Shown here: piece by piece, positions 1 through 8,382 of the stretch
How the letters are laid out: every line of letters starts with the position of its first letter
Position numbering within the stretch: position 1 is the stretch's first letter
Assembly: GCF_013778505.1 (NCBI RefSeq)
Contig: NZ_JAAOWU010000005.1
Location: forward strand, 218,924 to 282,923
DNA: 64,000 nt
Reading direction: 5' to 3'
DNA from: Pseudomonas sivasensis
Lineage (GTDB): Bacteria; Pseudomonadota; Gammaproteobacteria; Pseudomonadales; Pseudomonadaceae
Program-made: the position numbers and the translations under genes
The notes under the pieces: model-generated
What the model was told of the DNA's origin: nothing
What the model saw: only the letters and a program-made list of their open reading frames with translations
Databases searched by the model: none

Positions 1-277
1 AGAGCTCGTACCGAACTTCTCTTTCATCACTGCGAGCGTACTCGAAGGGTTTATACGGGGCACTTCCACTCCATGTGATCTCCACATCATCCCCTTTCAC
101 AACGACTCTTCCAGGGTTTCCATCCGCGTTCATGGAGCCTTGGGCGGAAATTTTGGCTAGGACCTTGCGCCCCAGGTATTGAAACTCAGCATACGTTTCA
201 AACACTGTTGCGAGATACTCGCCGTCAATGGGCTTAGGTTGATCGTACTCAGTTGGTGCAAGGTATGCAGAGGTCAT
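1..277 (-). CDS. Partial gene of unknown function (N-terminal 92 residues)
   Basis: An open frame starts at ATG 277 on the minus strand and runs without a stop off the left edge of the window, so the C-terminus is missing. The visible residues begin MTSAYLAPTEYDQPKP and are hydrophilic, with no signal peptide or membrane segment. No family is recognised. The absence of stops over the whole stretch and ordinary coding composition support it being real, but nothing shows its function. Confidence 0.5.
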   Translation of the reverse strand, partial: MTSAYLAPTEYDQPKPIDGEYLATVFETYAEFQYLGRKVLAKISAQGSMNADGNPGRVVVKGDDVEITWSGSAPYKPFEYARSDEREVRYEL

Positions 278-483
278 AAAAATCCTTAAGACTTTCTAAC
301 GGCTTCCCTAAAGACAGCCCAAGATTACAGGAGTCTATGTGATACCGTAGTAAGGTTGAAAACACAACCAAGTTGAATCATCCCTAGTTCCGTAGACTCC
401 TCCAAACATCCAAACCGAGCTTCAGCAAATGCGCGCTTTTGGTCGTAATCCCTTGGTCGCGACAGGCAGCTATTGGCCCAGAG

Positions 484-632
484 TGTGTAAAAACGCTTCG
501 CCAAAATTGAAGTGTCCGCGTCTACGTTAAATCTGAAATTTATCGGCACGTCTGCAGATGTGGATTTCGCGTAGAAACGCGATTTCCAGTCCAGTTTTGA
601 GCACCTGACGTGCTCAAAAACGTTTTTACACA
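484..632. repeat. MITE-like element with 12-bp inverted ends
   Basis: The 12-mer TGTGTAAAAACG at 484-495 is repeated as its exact reverse complement CGTTTTTACACA at 621-632. The 125 bases between them have no convincing gene. The 571-base gap 278-848 contains little else; an open minus-strand frame at 325-666 runs across the repeat and reads like chance translation. A small non-autonomous mobile element is one explanation; a large stem-loop is another. Confidence 0.35.
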
Positions 633-848
633 GCCTCGGCCGATTGCTGCCCCTGGAGAGAGGCATAAAACGGCCAGAAGCGGACGGAGGATTACCGTAG
701 GCGGCTCTAGATCATTCAGCTTCTACAATCCGGGTCAGTCACGGCGCTGACTAGAGACGTCATGCGAAGGACGACGCACACGCAAACCGCAGTGGCGCAC
801 TGGTTTCTAACTACCAAGTCTTTTCGCAGGGGCACCACACAAGCAGCT

Positions 849-2504
849 TCAAGCCTGCGCAGCGATACTGGCTTTGCTTTGGAACATGGCGGTGTCGGCC
901 TTGAAAATCAGATCGTCCAGACCTTCGCCATCTTCCGGATACCACGCCACCCCTAGGCTGGCGCTTACCTTGATCTGGCTGTTTTTCCATGGAATGGGCA
1001 GGTCGACGGCCTTGCAAATTTCATGGGTGATGCGCTGGATTTCGCCTCTGTGATGCGCGCCGTCGAGCAGCACTACGAATTCGTCACCGCCCATGCGCGC
1101 GGCTATTTCGAAATCGCGAATATTGGATTTGATGGCCGTGCCTACGTGGATCAGGATGGCATCGCCTGCCTGGTGGCCAAAACGATCATTGATCTGCTTG
1201 AAGTGATTCAAGTCGATATAGCACAGGGCCAGATGTTCTCCACGGCTCTTTGCGGCCAGCAGCTTCTGACTAGCAAAGGGAATAAAACTATTGCGATTGG
1301 GTAAGCCAGTCAGGCTGTCATAGAAGGCCAGCTTATGTACTTCCTCTTCGGCGAGTTTGCGCAACTTGATCTCGTTGCGCAGATGGCGCTGGGCATTCAA
1401 CAGAACCAGAGCGAACATCAGGACAAGCACACAGCCGATACTGATCAGCACAATGGTCTTGCGCAGCCGCTCGATGAGCTGTGGCGGGTTGGGATCGTAA
1501 ATGAAGTTTTCCAGACCGGCGATATTGTCGACCATACCCAGTTCGAGGAAGGTTTCAGCCATACGTTGCCAGCGCCCTGGGTTCATATGACCGATCTCGA
1601 TCAGGTCAGATATCACCAGCGGACGCATGGCCTGAGCTTCGAATTGCAAGTGCGCGCGAGTTTTCTCCACCGAGTACTGATTGAGCAGCAGGTCTATGAT
1701 TTGCTCGGGGTTATCCATCGCGTAGCGCCAGCCGCGCAGGGTAGCGCGGCGGAAGGCCTCCACCCGCTGTGGATGTTCGTCAATCTCGGCCTGGCTGGTA
1801 AACAGGATGTCGCTGTAGAAGTCGATCCCGTAGGTGACGGGCGAGATGATGTTGTATTCCACGCCCCGCTCTTGCAGGTAGAAGGGCTCGTTGGTCAGGT
1901 ACGAGTTGAACGCCGTCACTTTACCGCTGGCTAGATCCCCAATTTGATAACTGCTGGGTAGCAGTTGTAGTTTTTCGAAGGGTATACCCTCGCTACGGAA
2001 CATCGCCAGAAAATCGGCATCGGTCTGTGCATCCATCAGCATCAACGGCTTGCCGATCAGGTCGTGCAGAGTTCGAACACCTTGGTCTGTACGAGCCACG
2101 AGCACGGAAGGTGAATGCTGAAAAATCACCGCCAGCGCTACCAAGGGCTTTCCATGCAGACGTGCGTAGAGCAATTCACTATTGGCTTCGCCGTATTGGG
2201 CACGCCCAGAGAGCACTTCTTCGACCGGTGTGACATGGGGGCCACCTTCGTGCAAGCGCACGTCCAGTCCTTCTTCGCGGTAATAGCCCTTTGCGATGGC
2301 GGCATAGTAGCCCGCGAACTGGAACTGATGTTTCCAACGTAGCTGGACATCAATCACCTGTTCGGCGCCATTCTGTTGAGGGCCAGGACCCGCCCACGCA
2401 GCCTGACCCCAGACGAGCACAAAACACAGCAGTCGACGCAGCCGAACCAGGAGAAGTCTCTTCGGCGGGCCTGGCGTGTTAGAACAGTAACAGAGGCTAG
2501 GCAT
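849..2504 (-). CDS. Diguanylate cyclase with NMT1/ThiY-like periplasmic sensor domain
   Basis: The 551-residue protein has an N-terminal hydrophobic signal or anchor (about 16-38), then a substrate-binding domain of the NMT1/THI5 type (about 50-335, with VQLRWKHQFQFAGYYAA and a KGYYREEGLDV start). A membrane helix follows at about 348-370, then a short linker, then a GGDEF domain (about 390-551). GGDEF is intact at 472-476, so c-di-GMP synthesis is likely. The position usually holding the RxxD inhibitory site reads RDFE (463-466), so product inhibition may be altered. The periplasmic domain would bind a small molecule, possibly a pyrimidine-like ligand, and pass the signal inward. It is monocistronic and no partner gene is adjacent. 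Confidence 0.85.
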   Translation of the reverse strand: MPSLCYCSNTPGPPKRLLLVRLRRLLCFVLVWGQAAWAGPGPQQNGAEQVIDVQLRWKHQFQFAGYYAAIAKGYYREEGLDVRLHEGGPHVTPVEEVLSGRAQYGEANSELLYARLHGKPLVALAVIFQHSPSVLVARTDQGVRTLHDLIGKPLMLMDAQTDADFLAMFRSEGIPFEKLQLLPSSYQIGDLASGKVTAFNSYLTNEPFYLQERGVEYNIISPVTYGIDFYSDILFTSQAEIDEHPQRVEAFRRATLRGWRYAMDNPEQIIDLLLNQYSVEKTRAHLQFEAQAMRPLVISDLIEIGHMNPGRWQRMAETFLELGMVDNIAGLENFIYDPNPPQLIERLRKTIVLISIGCVLVLMFALVLLNAQRHLRNEIKLRKLAEEEVHKLAFYDSLTGLPNRNSFIPFASQKLLAAKSRGEHLALCYIDLNHFKQINDRFGHQAGDAILIHVGTAIKSNIRDFEIAARMGGDEFVVLLDGAHHRGEIQRITHEICKAVDLPIPWKNSQIKVSASLGVAWYPEDGEGLDDLIFKADTAMFQSKASIAAQA

Positions 2505-2666
2505 GGTGATAGTCCGTGAATCGCGCTTATCGTTGAGCGTGCAAGGCGTGGCACATCATTGTGACATCACTCATGCGGGGCCAGCAATCGCGCGCCACGA
2601 TAACCAAAGCGGCCGTTATCCTCGCTTGCGGCGTGGTTGGCGCTTGCTTCCCTACAACAGACAGCT

Positions 2667-2684
2667 AACGGCCAAAAGCAGTCA
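2667..2684 (+). repeat. 18-nt repeat, left copy (inverted partner at 5809-5826)
   Basis: The sequence AACGGCCAAAAGCAGTCA is matched at 17 of 18 positions by the reverse complement of 5809-5826. The two copies bracket the AT-rich block carrying the TOPRIM, caspase-like and helical protein genes. The rest of the gap 2505-3036 shows no gene. Confidence 0.45.
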
Positions 2685-3036
2685 CTAAGGGGAGTAGATT
2701 GATCTAACCCTCGTGCTGCCTTTTTATCGTGGCATATCACCCATTCAGGTCCTGATTTTTTATGGCATGAGCTAAGATGTGCTACCGGTAGGGCCCGCCC
2801 CATTTGGGGTGGGGAGCATTAAAGTGGAAAGAAAGCTCTCTTTCGTTGACGAGTCTCAAAACCATGGCTTGGGCACATCGAAATCCAGGGTTCGGTTTTT
2901 TGTTGTTTTTTAATCTCCGGCCAGGAAAACAGCAATCGAAGTGCGATTTGGGCTGGCAAAAAAGGCATTAGTTCGCCAGATTTCAGATGAGCTCATCAAC
3001 AATCGAAATAGTTCAGCACAGAATTAAGGATGAATT

Positions 3037-3843
3037 ATGCGAAAGTCATTAATGCTTCGAAACAACGAGATACCGCTGGAATTTTCACAACTGGTAATAT
3101 TTGTAGAGGGTGCTACGGATGCAGCCATTGTTGAAAATATCTTGTACGCCATGAACCCTCACCTTACTCCAACCATAGTGGTTTGCAATGGCAAACACCG
3201 CATAGCAAAAACCATCAAGAACTTGACTAATGATGGAAGTACTAAATACATAGCATTAATAGATGCTGATGAACCAAGTGTATTTGATTCTAGGGAAGAG
3301 GCGAAGCATCAACTTGGCAATCCCTCGATACCTGTTTTTTGTGCAGTACCTACTATCGAAGCTTGGCTATTCGCGGATGATAAAATCGCTAGTTCACTCG
3401 CAAAGAATGAATCGGCAATACGAACCATCGAGCGCATGCCGTTGCCAGAGTCGATCCCTTACCCGAAATATTTAGCAAGCCAAGTGTTACGCATCACGAA
3501 GTCGCCTCATAGATATAACGTATTGCGGAATTTAGATATTCATAGGGCGGCGGCTAGATCTCCCTCTCTAAGGAATTTCCTTGCTGGTATATGTGACGTT
3601 TTGGAGCTGGCATCGGACTTACCCGATCACGCCATGTCATCCACAGTGAGTCGTGACATTTTTTCTACGTTGCTACGTGAACTCCCTGGGGACGCTGTAG
3701 CGTGGCGAACGCTTGCTGGCGAGATTTATAGTGCAGCTGAACTGGCCAGGAATATTGGTGAGGGGACAGAGATCGGAAAGCAGTATGTGACTGAATTACT
3801 TAGAGTTGCTCGGGATTTTACGCTGCGAAAGGCAAAAAAATGA
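3037..3843 (+). CDS. TOPRIM-fold protein, OLD/DUF4276-like, putative defence gene
   Basis: This 268-residue soluble protein shows TOPRIM landmarks: a strand ending in FVEGATDAAIVENIL (Glu24, Asp28), an acidic IALIDADEP motif (Asp76, Asp78), and a VPTIEAWLFAD segment (Glu108) of the kind found in OLD-family and DUF4276/RloB-like proteins. TOPRIM domains bind divalent metal and often act as nucleases. No ATPase domain is fused to it. The start ATG is preceded by AAGGA at six bases. The stop codon overlaps the start of the next gene (ATGA at 3840-3843), so the pair is probably translated together. The region is clearly AT-richer than the flanking host genes, a sign of transfer. A nuclease role in anti-phage defence is inference. 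Confidence 0.6.
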   Translation: MRKSLMLRNNEIPLEFSQLVIFVEGATDAAIVENILYAMNPHLTPTIVVCNGKHRIAKTIKNLTNDGSTKYIALIDADEPSVFDSREEAKHQLGNPSIPVFCAVPTIEAWLFADDKIASSLAKNESAIRTIERMPLPESIPYPKYLASQVLRITKSPHRYNVLRNLDIHRAAARSPSLRNFLAGICDVLELASDLPDHAMSSTVSRDIFSTLLRELPGDAVAWRTLAGEIYSAAELARNIGEGTEIGKQYVTELLRVARDFTLRKAKK

Positions 3844-4481
3844 CTATTTTTTTCGTCACTCATAGCGACAGACAAACCGAAGCCAATCTTGCAGTTGCAA
3901 AGAAGATAGCTGCACACACTGATATAAAATTGTTTGGTTGCGATGCGTTGCGGGATAGGCTTCATGATCAGTTACTGGGAGAAAAGCGCGCTATTTTTTC
4001 GATGAGTCATGGCTCGCGTTTGGCAATTATTGATAGCGATGGCGTTGAGGCAGTTGTGGAAAATGACTGGCGCGCGTTGACCGGTTTCAAAGTCTATGCC
4101 TGGGCGTGTTCGACCGCTAGATTATTAGGCGGTGTAATGGCGCAGAAAGATATTCACTGGTGGGGTTATGATGCCACCATAACAGCTCCCGATGATCGAC
4201 AGGAATATCTCGATATTTTTGCTGAGGTGATGTCAATTGCGAAGAACAACTTCGAGCATGGTGTTGATCATTCTAGCGTGCAAATAGTTCTAGACTTGAT
4301 AAAGGACGCATGCCACGCAGCGGAAAAAAAGTTGGACAGTCTTTGCGTAGCTGAAGATGAAGACCCAATGGCGCTATATTGCTGCTGCTATCAAATATGG
4401 TCTCGCCTGTGCATATGGTTGCCTGGGGCACAACAACCTATCAAGCATCGAGATGCTCCTCCTGCGTACATTGATATGTAG
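3840..4481 (+). CDS. Caspase/CHAT-like cysteine protease candidate, partner of TOPRIM gene
   Basis: The 213-residue protein alternates strands and helices in caspase-like order. The strand AIFSMSH ends in His57-Gly58 and the strand KVYAWAC ends in Cys90 followed by STA, matching the His-Gly and Cys dyad positions of CHAT and related clan CD peptidases. The region beyond about 150 is helical and has no recognised domain. Its ATG overlaps the stop of the upstream TOPRIM gene by four bases. Clan CD proteases paired with sensors or nucleases are common in abortive-infection systems, so a suicide-protease effector is plausible. The family call rests on the motif pattern only. The Cys-rich tail (about 175-190) could reflect a changed C-terminus. 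Confidence 0.5.
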   Translation: MTIFFVTHSDRQTEANLAVAKKIAAHTDIKLFGCDALRDRLHDQLLGEKRAIFSMSHGSRLAIIDSDGVEAVVENDWRALTGFKVYAWACSTARLLGGVMAQKDIHWWGYDATITAPDDRQEYLDIFAEVMSIAKNNFEHGVDHSSVQIVLDLIKDACHAAEKKLDSLCVAEDEDPMALYCCCYQIWSRLCIWLPGAQQPIKHRDAPPAYIDM

Positions 4482-4824
4482 GCCATGCATACAAAACCCC
4501 TGAAGTTTAATGGATAGGCTCAGGTACATTCGAGGTGTCTCAGCACTTTGCTGTTCATTGTTGAGTTTGCTAATGATATGACTCGCACTACACCGTTGAG
4601 AGAACCTCATGATGCTCGTGACTTGTAATGCGTGGATGGATAATATTCACTGGTCACAGATGGCGAGCTCTGTTGAAAAATTCCGCCTTGATTTCCATGA
4701 CAGTAAAGTACGCGTCGGAGATTGAAATTCTGAATCTTCGCAGAGGTTTTCGAGCTGAGACTTCACGTATAACCGGCGCAGCTCTGCTGCGTCCGGCGAC
4801 TAAAAAACTTAGTTTATTGATCTG

Positions 4825-5601
4825 TTAGCAGATTTTATTGCACCGAGCTGATAGCTCATCAGCTAATTCATTAGTCCAGTCGTAAATATTCATACTGTCA
4901 GTTATAAAGTGCAATGCTCGAATGCAAGATGCCATGGCGGAATCTAAAAAGTGAATATTGCCAAATGACGTAGGGATGACATGGGTTTCTTTTGCGTAAT
5001 TGTGAAAGATGCTTGTCTGAGAAGGGTGCACCCACTCACTTAATACTTCGTATGCTTGTTCGAAACCGCTTTCAGTGGCTTTAGTGTGGTCGAGTTCATC
5101 TTTATAAAGAGCTCGAAGCGCACTCATCACATGTTCGCTGCTGCCCAGCATATTTCCCATGCGGCTTTTCGCTTGTTCAGTAAAGTGGTAATCTTCTAGC
5201 TTAAATGCTCCATTTTTCAATTTTTCCTGTTCGTTCTGCTTGACTCTTGAACTGTTTGTAAATGCAAGTATCAACTCAATACATAATTCTGTGCTTTCTT
5301 TGCCTTTTTTATTGACTAGTGTTTTTGCTATTTTTTGGGAGAGAAGCTTTGAGAACGCGTATGTTTCTATCATGCCTCGACTTACAGTGCAGGCTGATGG
5401 AACTTTATTGTGACTCAATAAAAAAACACTATCGTCAAAGATGTCTATCTGCCTGTTCAGAAGACAGTTTGCATAGTTTTTAAGATACAAGCCATAGTCA
5501 CCGGTGCTTTCTATGCCGATAAAGGTTGTTGGCTTTTTTGTTATTTTTGATCTTGCAGCCTTAGCCTCTTTTAAGCTTTGCTCTGCATACTCTTTTATCA
5601 A
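4825..5601 (-). CDS. Unknown helical protein, possibly DUF5677-like
   Basis: The 258-residue protein is predicted soluble and almost entirely helical. A segment SRGMIETYAFSKLL near residues 73-86 and LSEWVHPSQ near 198-206 resemble conserved pieces of DUF5677-type proteins, but the match is weak. It lies convergent to the TOPRIM/caspase pair and has the same AT-rich composition, so it may belong to the same transferred block. The 343 bases between it and the pair (4482-4824) hold no convincing gene. Function is not known. Confidence 0.55.
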   Translation of the reverse strand: MIKEYAEQSLKEAKAARSKITKKPTTFIGIESTGDYGLYLKNYANCLLNRQIDIFDDSVFLLSHNKVPSACTVSRGMIETYAFSKLLSQKIAKTLVNKKGKESTELCIELILAFTNSSRVKQNEQEKLKNGAFKLEDYHFTEQAKSRMGNMLGSSEHVMSALRALYKDELDHTKATESGFEQAYEVLSEWVHPSQTSIFHNYAKETHVIPTSFGNIHFLDSAMASCIRALHFITDSMNIYDWTNELADELSARCNKIC

Positions 5602-5646
5602 CGGTTAATCCCCAATACGATCTTGTGGCTGCTAGCGGCCAAGCGA

Positions 5647-5674
5647 GCAGAAGTGCAGAAGTGCAGAAGTGCAG
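5647..5674 (+). repeat. Short tandem repeat, unit GCAGAAGT
   Basis: Three full copies of the 8-base unit GCAGAAGT are followed by a half copy. They lie in the 592-base gap 5602-6193, which otherwise contains only the 18-nt inverted repeat copy at 5809-5826 and no gene. Confidence 0.6.
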
Positions 5675-5808
5675 CGTTTGCGAGTCCAGTGAGCGCAGCA
5701 AACATTTTTAGTGATTGTAAACTTCAAACCATGGTAGTCAATGGATGCGCTTACCGTCCATTGCGACCGTTTGGGGGGCGCGTCATTCTGGTCCAGGCGC
5801 GGCTTGAA

Positions 5809-5826
5809 TGACTGTTTTTGGCCGTT
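5809..5826 (-). repeat. 18-nt repeat, right copy (inverted partner at 2667-2684)
   Basis: The stretch TGACTGTTTTTGGCCGTT is the reverse complement of the left copy with one mismatch. It marks the right side of the AT-rich accessory block. Confidence 0.45.
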
Positions 5827-6193
5827 TTCTGACTTTCACGACGAGCAGAAAACGACCGAAAGCTGCCCTTGGCTGACTTACCCAATCACTACCTCACTGT
5901 CGGGGCAGTCCTAGCGTTTCAAGTGGCTACCTCATGCTGCCAATACGCCGTTCCTACTACAAATCCTTCAAAGGCTAGGTAATTCGGTAGTGTGCCCGGC
6001 CCGATGCTTTGATTGCCAGTGTCGAATTTAGCCGTAGCGTCAACGCAAACCTCGTACACAAATGGATTCGCTTGCGCCGACAAACGAGCGGCGGCGATTA
6101 TGAGTTTGATACGGTCTGAACGGCTAGATAGTCATAAGAGAAAACTGGTTTTCAGCGCAGGATTCAACGAATCAATGGAGGGGGGGTAGCGTT

Positions 6194-6820
6194 GTGGAAA
6201 AAAAACAAATTGAATTGGTCAGTCAGAACGCGGAAGCGTCAATTTGGCAAACTGCCAAATGGCTGAATAAACCGTGCTTTTGCCAAAGCTTTGCTGACCA
6301 CTCTTTAGAGATTTTTACTGACTTCCAAACCGATTTTTGGCGTGAAACTCATTATGGTTTCATTCGAGACAGCGGACATTTCCTTGGGTTTGAGACCACT
6401 GGAGACTTTACCGCTCAAGTCAGGGTTAACGCCGACTTTCGTGAACTCTATGACCAAGCGGGAATTATGGTCAGGCTCAATGAGGAGACCTGGCTCAAGG
6501 CGGGAATAGAATATAACGATGGAATGCCGATGATCAGTAGCGTTCTGACACAAGGCTCATCGGATTGGGCGCCCAGCTGCTTTCCTGGCGACCCAGCCGA
6601 TTTTTGGCTTCGTGTAACCGTTTCAGATGGAGTGCTGCGCTTGCAATACTCCACAGACGGCATGACTTGGCCGTTGCTCAGGCTTGCTCCATTTCCAGAT
6701 GCGGAAAGCTATTCGGTTGGCCCTATGTGCTGCACACCAGAACGGCAAGGGTTGAGGGTAAAGTTTTCTGAATGGTCGTTGAGTCAGCCTCTAGGGCGAG
6801 ACTTGCATGATTTGAGCTAG
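6194..6820 (+). CDS. DUF1349 family protein (concanavalin-like fold)
   Basis: The 208-residue cytoplasmic protein has the DUF1349 pattern: FLGFETTGDFTAQVRVNADFRELYDQ, then AGIMVRLNEETWLKAGIEYNDGMP and a C-terminal VGPMCCTPERQG segment. The fold is a jelly-roll related to concanavalin-like lectins, and the family is sometimes annotated as regulation of enolase. I chose the GTG at 6194 because a strong GGAGGGGGG ribosome site lies just upstream and no ATG fits the conserved N-terminus. It stands alone and is followed by a hairpin terminator. Confidence 0.8.
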   Translation: MEKKQIELVSQNAEASIWQTAKWLNKPCFCQSFADHSLEIFTDFQTDFWRETHYGFIRDSGHFLGFETTGDFTAQVRVNADFRELYDQAGIMVRLNEETWLKAGIEYNDGMPMISSVLTQGSSDWAPSCFPGDPADFWLRVTVSDGVLRLQYSTDGMTWPLLRLAPFPDAESYSVGPMCCTPERQGLRVKFSEWSLSQPLGRDLHDLS

Positions 6821-6886
6821 ATAAGACGCCGAGCAGGCCAGTCATGCAGATGACTTGGCCGGACGCTCACAGAAGTAGCGATTCAT

Positions 6887-6923
6887 AAAGGCCCTCACAT
6901 CGGGCTAAAGTGTAGGGCCTTTT
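6887..6923 (+). terminator. Rho-independent terminator after the DUF1349 gene
   Basis: The arms AAAGGCCCT (6887-6895) and AGGGCCTTT (914-922 of the 6000 block) pair perfectly across an 18-base loop and run into TTTT. Confidence 0.6.
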
Positions 6924-6960
6924 GAAGATAAGCGGTGTTAGTAGTAATGATGCAGTTCAC

Positions 6961-7192
6961 TCAATCGTGGCGCTCGGCTTGGACAATGGCGTCTGCCACT
7001 TCCTCAGCGAGTTGGGCACCTGCGGCAAATAACGCCTCAAACGTTTGCTGCGCTTCTACGTGCAACCGTTGCATCTCCAGAGGCGGCGTCTTGACGGCAT
7101 CAGCCTTGGATAGCACCGACACCGCAGAATCCCAGGCGCGGCGTGTCGCCTGATAGGCATCGCTGCCAGGCTTGAGGAGTTTACTATCGATC
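6961..7192 (-). CDS. Small protein of unknown function at the left edge of the prophage
   Basis: From ATG 7192 this gives about 76 residues beginning MIDSKLLKPGSDAYQ, acidic and helical, with no membrane segment. The frame stays open upstream to 7365, giving 134 residues, but the extra part is basic and AT-rich and unlike the rest, so I prefer the short form. No good ribosome site lies just before 7192. It is the last gene on the late strand of the prophage and could be phage or host. No family is recognised. Confidence 0.45.
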
Positions 7193-7477
7193 ATAGGCAA
7201 GGTCGTGGTTCCTTTCACGAGTGATAAAAGTCTACGAACAGCTGCGTTTCCTAAACGGCTTAATCGTTTCAGCTTATCAAGACCAGTTACGAAATCCTTT
7301 AGGACAATTCTTAAAAAACCTTTTTTATTTGCTAAAACTAATGAAACCAGCCACCCAGTTTTCATTGATGGAAAAGATTATCTTCGCCGGTGCCTTGCAT
7401 GGCGGGAGATGCAACTACGAAATGCAGCATACAAAGATGAGGAATATGTGTTTCTTAGAGATCAAAGCGCCGAACTC

Positions 7478-7690
7478 CTACAGGTGGTTCTTCACTACGC
7501 GGTAGAGCGTCACCAAGTCGCCGTTGATGTCGTTGAGGACTTCAACCGGCGCGGCCTGGGGACGCATGAAGTAGAGCGCGGCGCCGCCGGCAAAGACCTC
7601 GACGTAGCATTCTTGGGGTGGGAAGAGCGGGATAAGGCGGTCGGCCAGGCGGCGTTTGCCGCCCATCCAAGGGATGATGGGTGTGGACAT
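7478..7690 (-). pseudogene. Truncated DNA adenine methylase (Dam/D12 class) remnant
   Basis: The 70 residues from ATG 7690 match the N-terminus of D12-class N6-adenine methylases: PIIPWMGGKRRLADRL carries the AdoMet-binding loop, followed by YVEVFAGGAALYF and VLNDINGDLVTLYRVVKNHL. A TAG stop comes exactly where relatives continue with Glu, and after a further EF the translation no longer resembles the family. About 200 residues, including the catalytic DPPY motif, are missing. The GC-rich phage sequence changes here to an AT-rich 285-base stretch (7193-7477) without a clear gene, so a deletion or insertion ended the gene. Confidence 0.75.
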
Positions 7691-7839
7691 ACAAAAGCAA
7701 GACCTTTTCCGTATGGATAAACAGTGCCAGGCTCGCTCCGCTTTGTGCACGAAGCAGGAGCCTTGGCTGGACTTGCAGGGACGTTCTGCGGGGAAGGTGG
7801 CCGGATTGGATGTTGACGCATCCTGCCCGGCCGCTCCTT

Positions 7840-8382
7840 TTACTTCGGCGTAGAAACTTCTTTTGCGTAGGCCTGGCAGGCTCGCAGCGCGATCAGTCCT
7901 TGGTCGCCGGCATCGGTGATGTCGAGAATTCGTTGAGCATGCGCTGGGTCAAGTTCGGCTCTTGCGGGGCCATGAACCACGCTGCCGGTGGCGGTGGTGG
8001 TTGGCACTGAACAGTGGCTGGTGGCATCGGTGGCGGCGAGTACGACTGACAGCCGCAGATCAGCAGTAGCCAGACGATCACGCAGACGAGACTGCTTGAT
8101 TTGCTCATCGGTCAATTCCTTGTAATGGGTTTCATCTTTGTTCTGCAGGCGCTGCTCCAGGGCGAAGCGCTTTTCCTGCTCAGTGCGCTGCAGGGCAGCA
8201 GCGGCTTGGGATAACTCGTTGAGGGTGTCAGCCTGCAGCCTGGCCTGGCGTTCCAATTGCTGGCCGCAACGCCAGCCCTGAACGGTCCAGGCTAATGCGG
8301 CAGAGCCAGAGGCCAGCAACACCAGCATTAGGGAAACGACCGCAATCCGGAACTGCGCGGGGATCAGGTCGAAGAGACGCAT
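7840..8382 (-). CDS. Rz-like inner-membrane spanin (i-spanin)
   Basis: The 180-residue protein starts MRLFDLIPAQFRIAVV at ATG 8382. It has one N-terminal membrane helix (about 10-32) and a long periplasmic coiled coil rich in Glu, Gln and Arg (about 35-100), the layout of Rz. Spanins fuse inner and outer membranes in the last step of lysis. The start overlaps the end of the endolysin gene by 19 bases, and the Rz1 gene is nested inside in another frame. The longer frame to 8538 overlaps the endolysin and lacks a reason to be used. Confidence 0.85.
   Translation of the reverse strand: MRLFDLIPAQFRIAVVSLMLVLLASGSAALAWTVQGWRCGQQLERQARLQADTLNELSQAAAALQRTEQEKRFALEQRLQNKDETHYKELTDEQIKQSRLRDRLATADLRLSVVLAATDATSHCSVPTTTATGSVVHGPARAELDPAHAQRILDITDAGDQGLIALRACQAYAKEVSTPK
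7893..8108 (-). CDS. Rz1 outer-membrane lipoprotein (o-spanin), nested in Rz
   Basis: The 71-residue product begins MSKSSSLVCVIVWLLLICGC, a short signal with a lipobox whose Cys20 would be acylated. The mature part is proline-rich (SPPPMPPA, PPPPPAA), a hallmark of Rz1. The gene lies wholly inside the Rz gene in a different frame, as in lambda. It should pair with Rz across the periplasm. Confidence 0.85.
   Translation of the reverse strand: MSKSSSLVCVIVWLLLICGCQSYSPPPMPPATVQCQPPPPPAAWFMAPQEPNLTQRMLNEFSTSPMPATKD

Noticed and set aside
325..666. A 113-codon minus-strand frame in the first intergenic gap
   Set aside because: It runs through the 12-bp inverted repeat and has the look of translated intergenic repeat sequence.
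4628..4828. A 66-codon frame between the caspase-like and helical protein genes
   Set aside because: No ribosome site, no family, and it overlaps the end of the next gene.
5602..6193. A small gene in the gap between the helical protein and DUF1349 genes
   Set aside because: Only short frames across repeats are open; none has a credible start.
7172..7720. Plus-strand frames across the AT-rich stretch beside the Dam remnant
   Set aside because: They run into the remnant's antisense strand, and no domain is seen; they could not be supported as genes.
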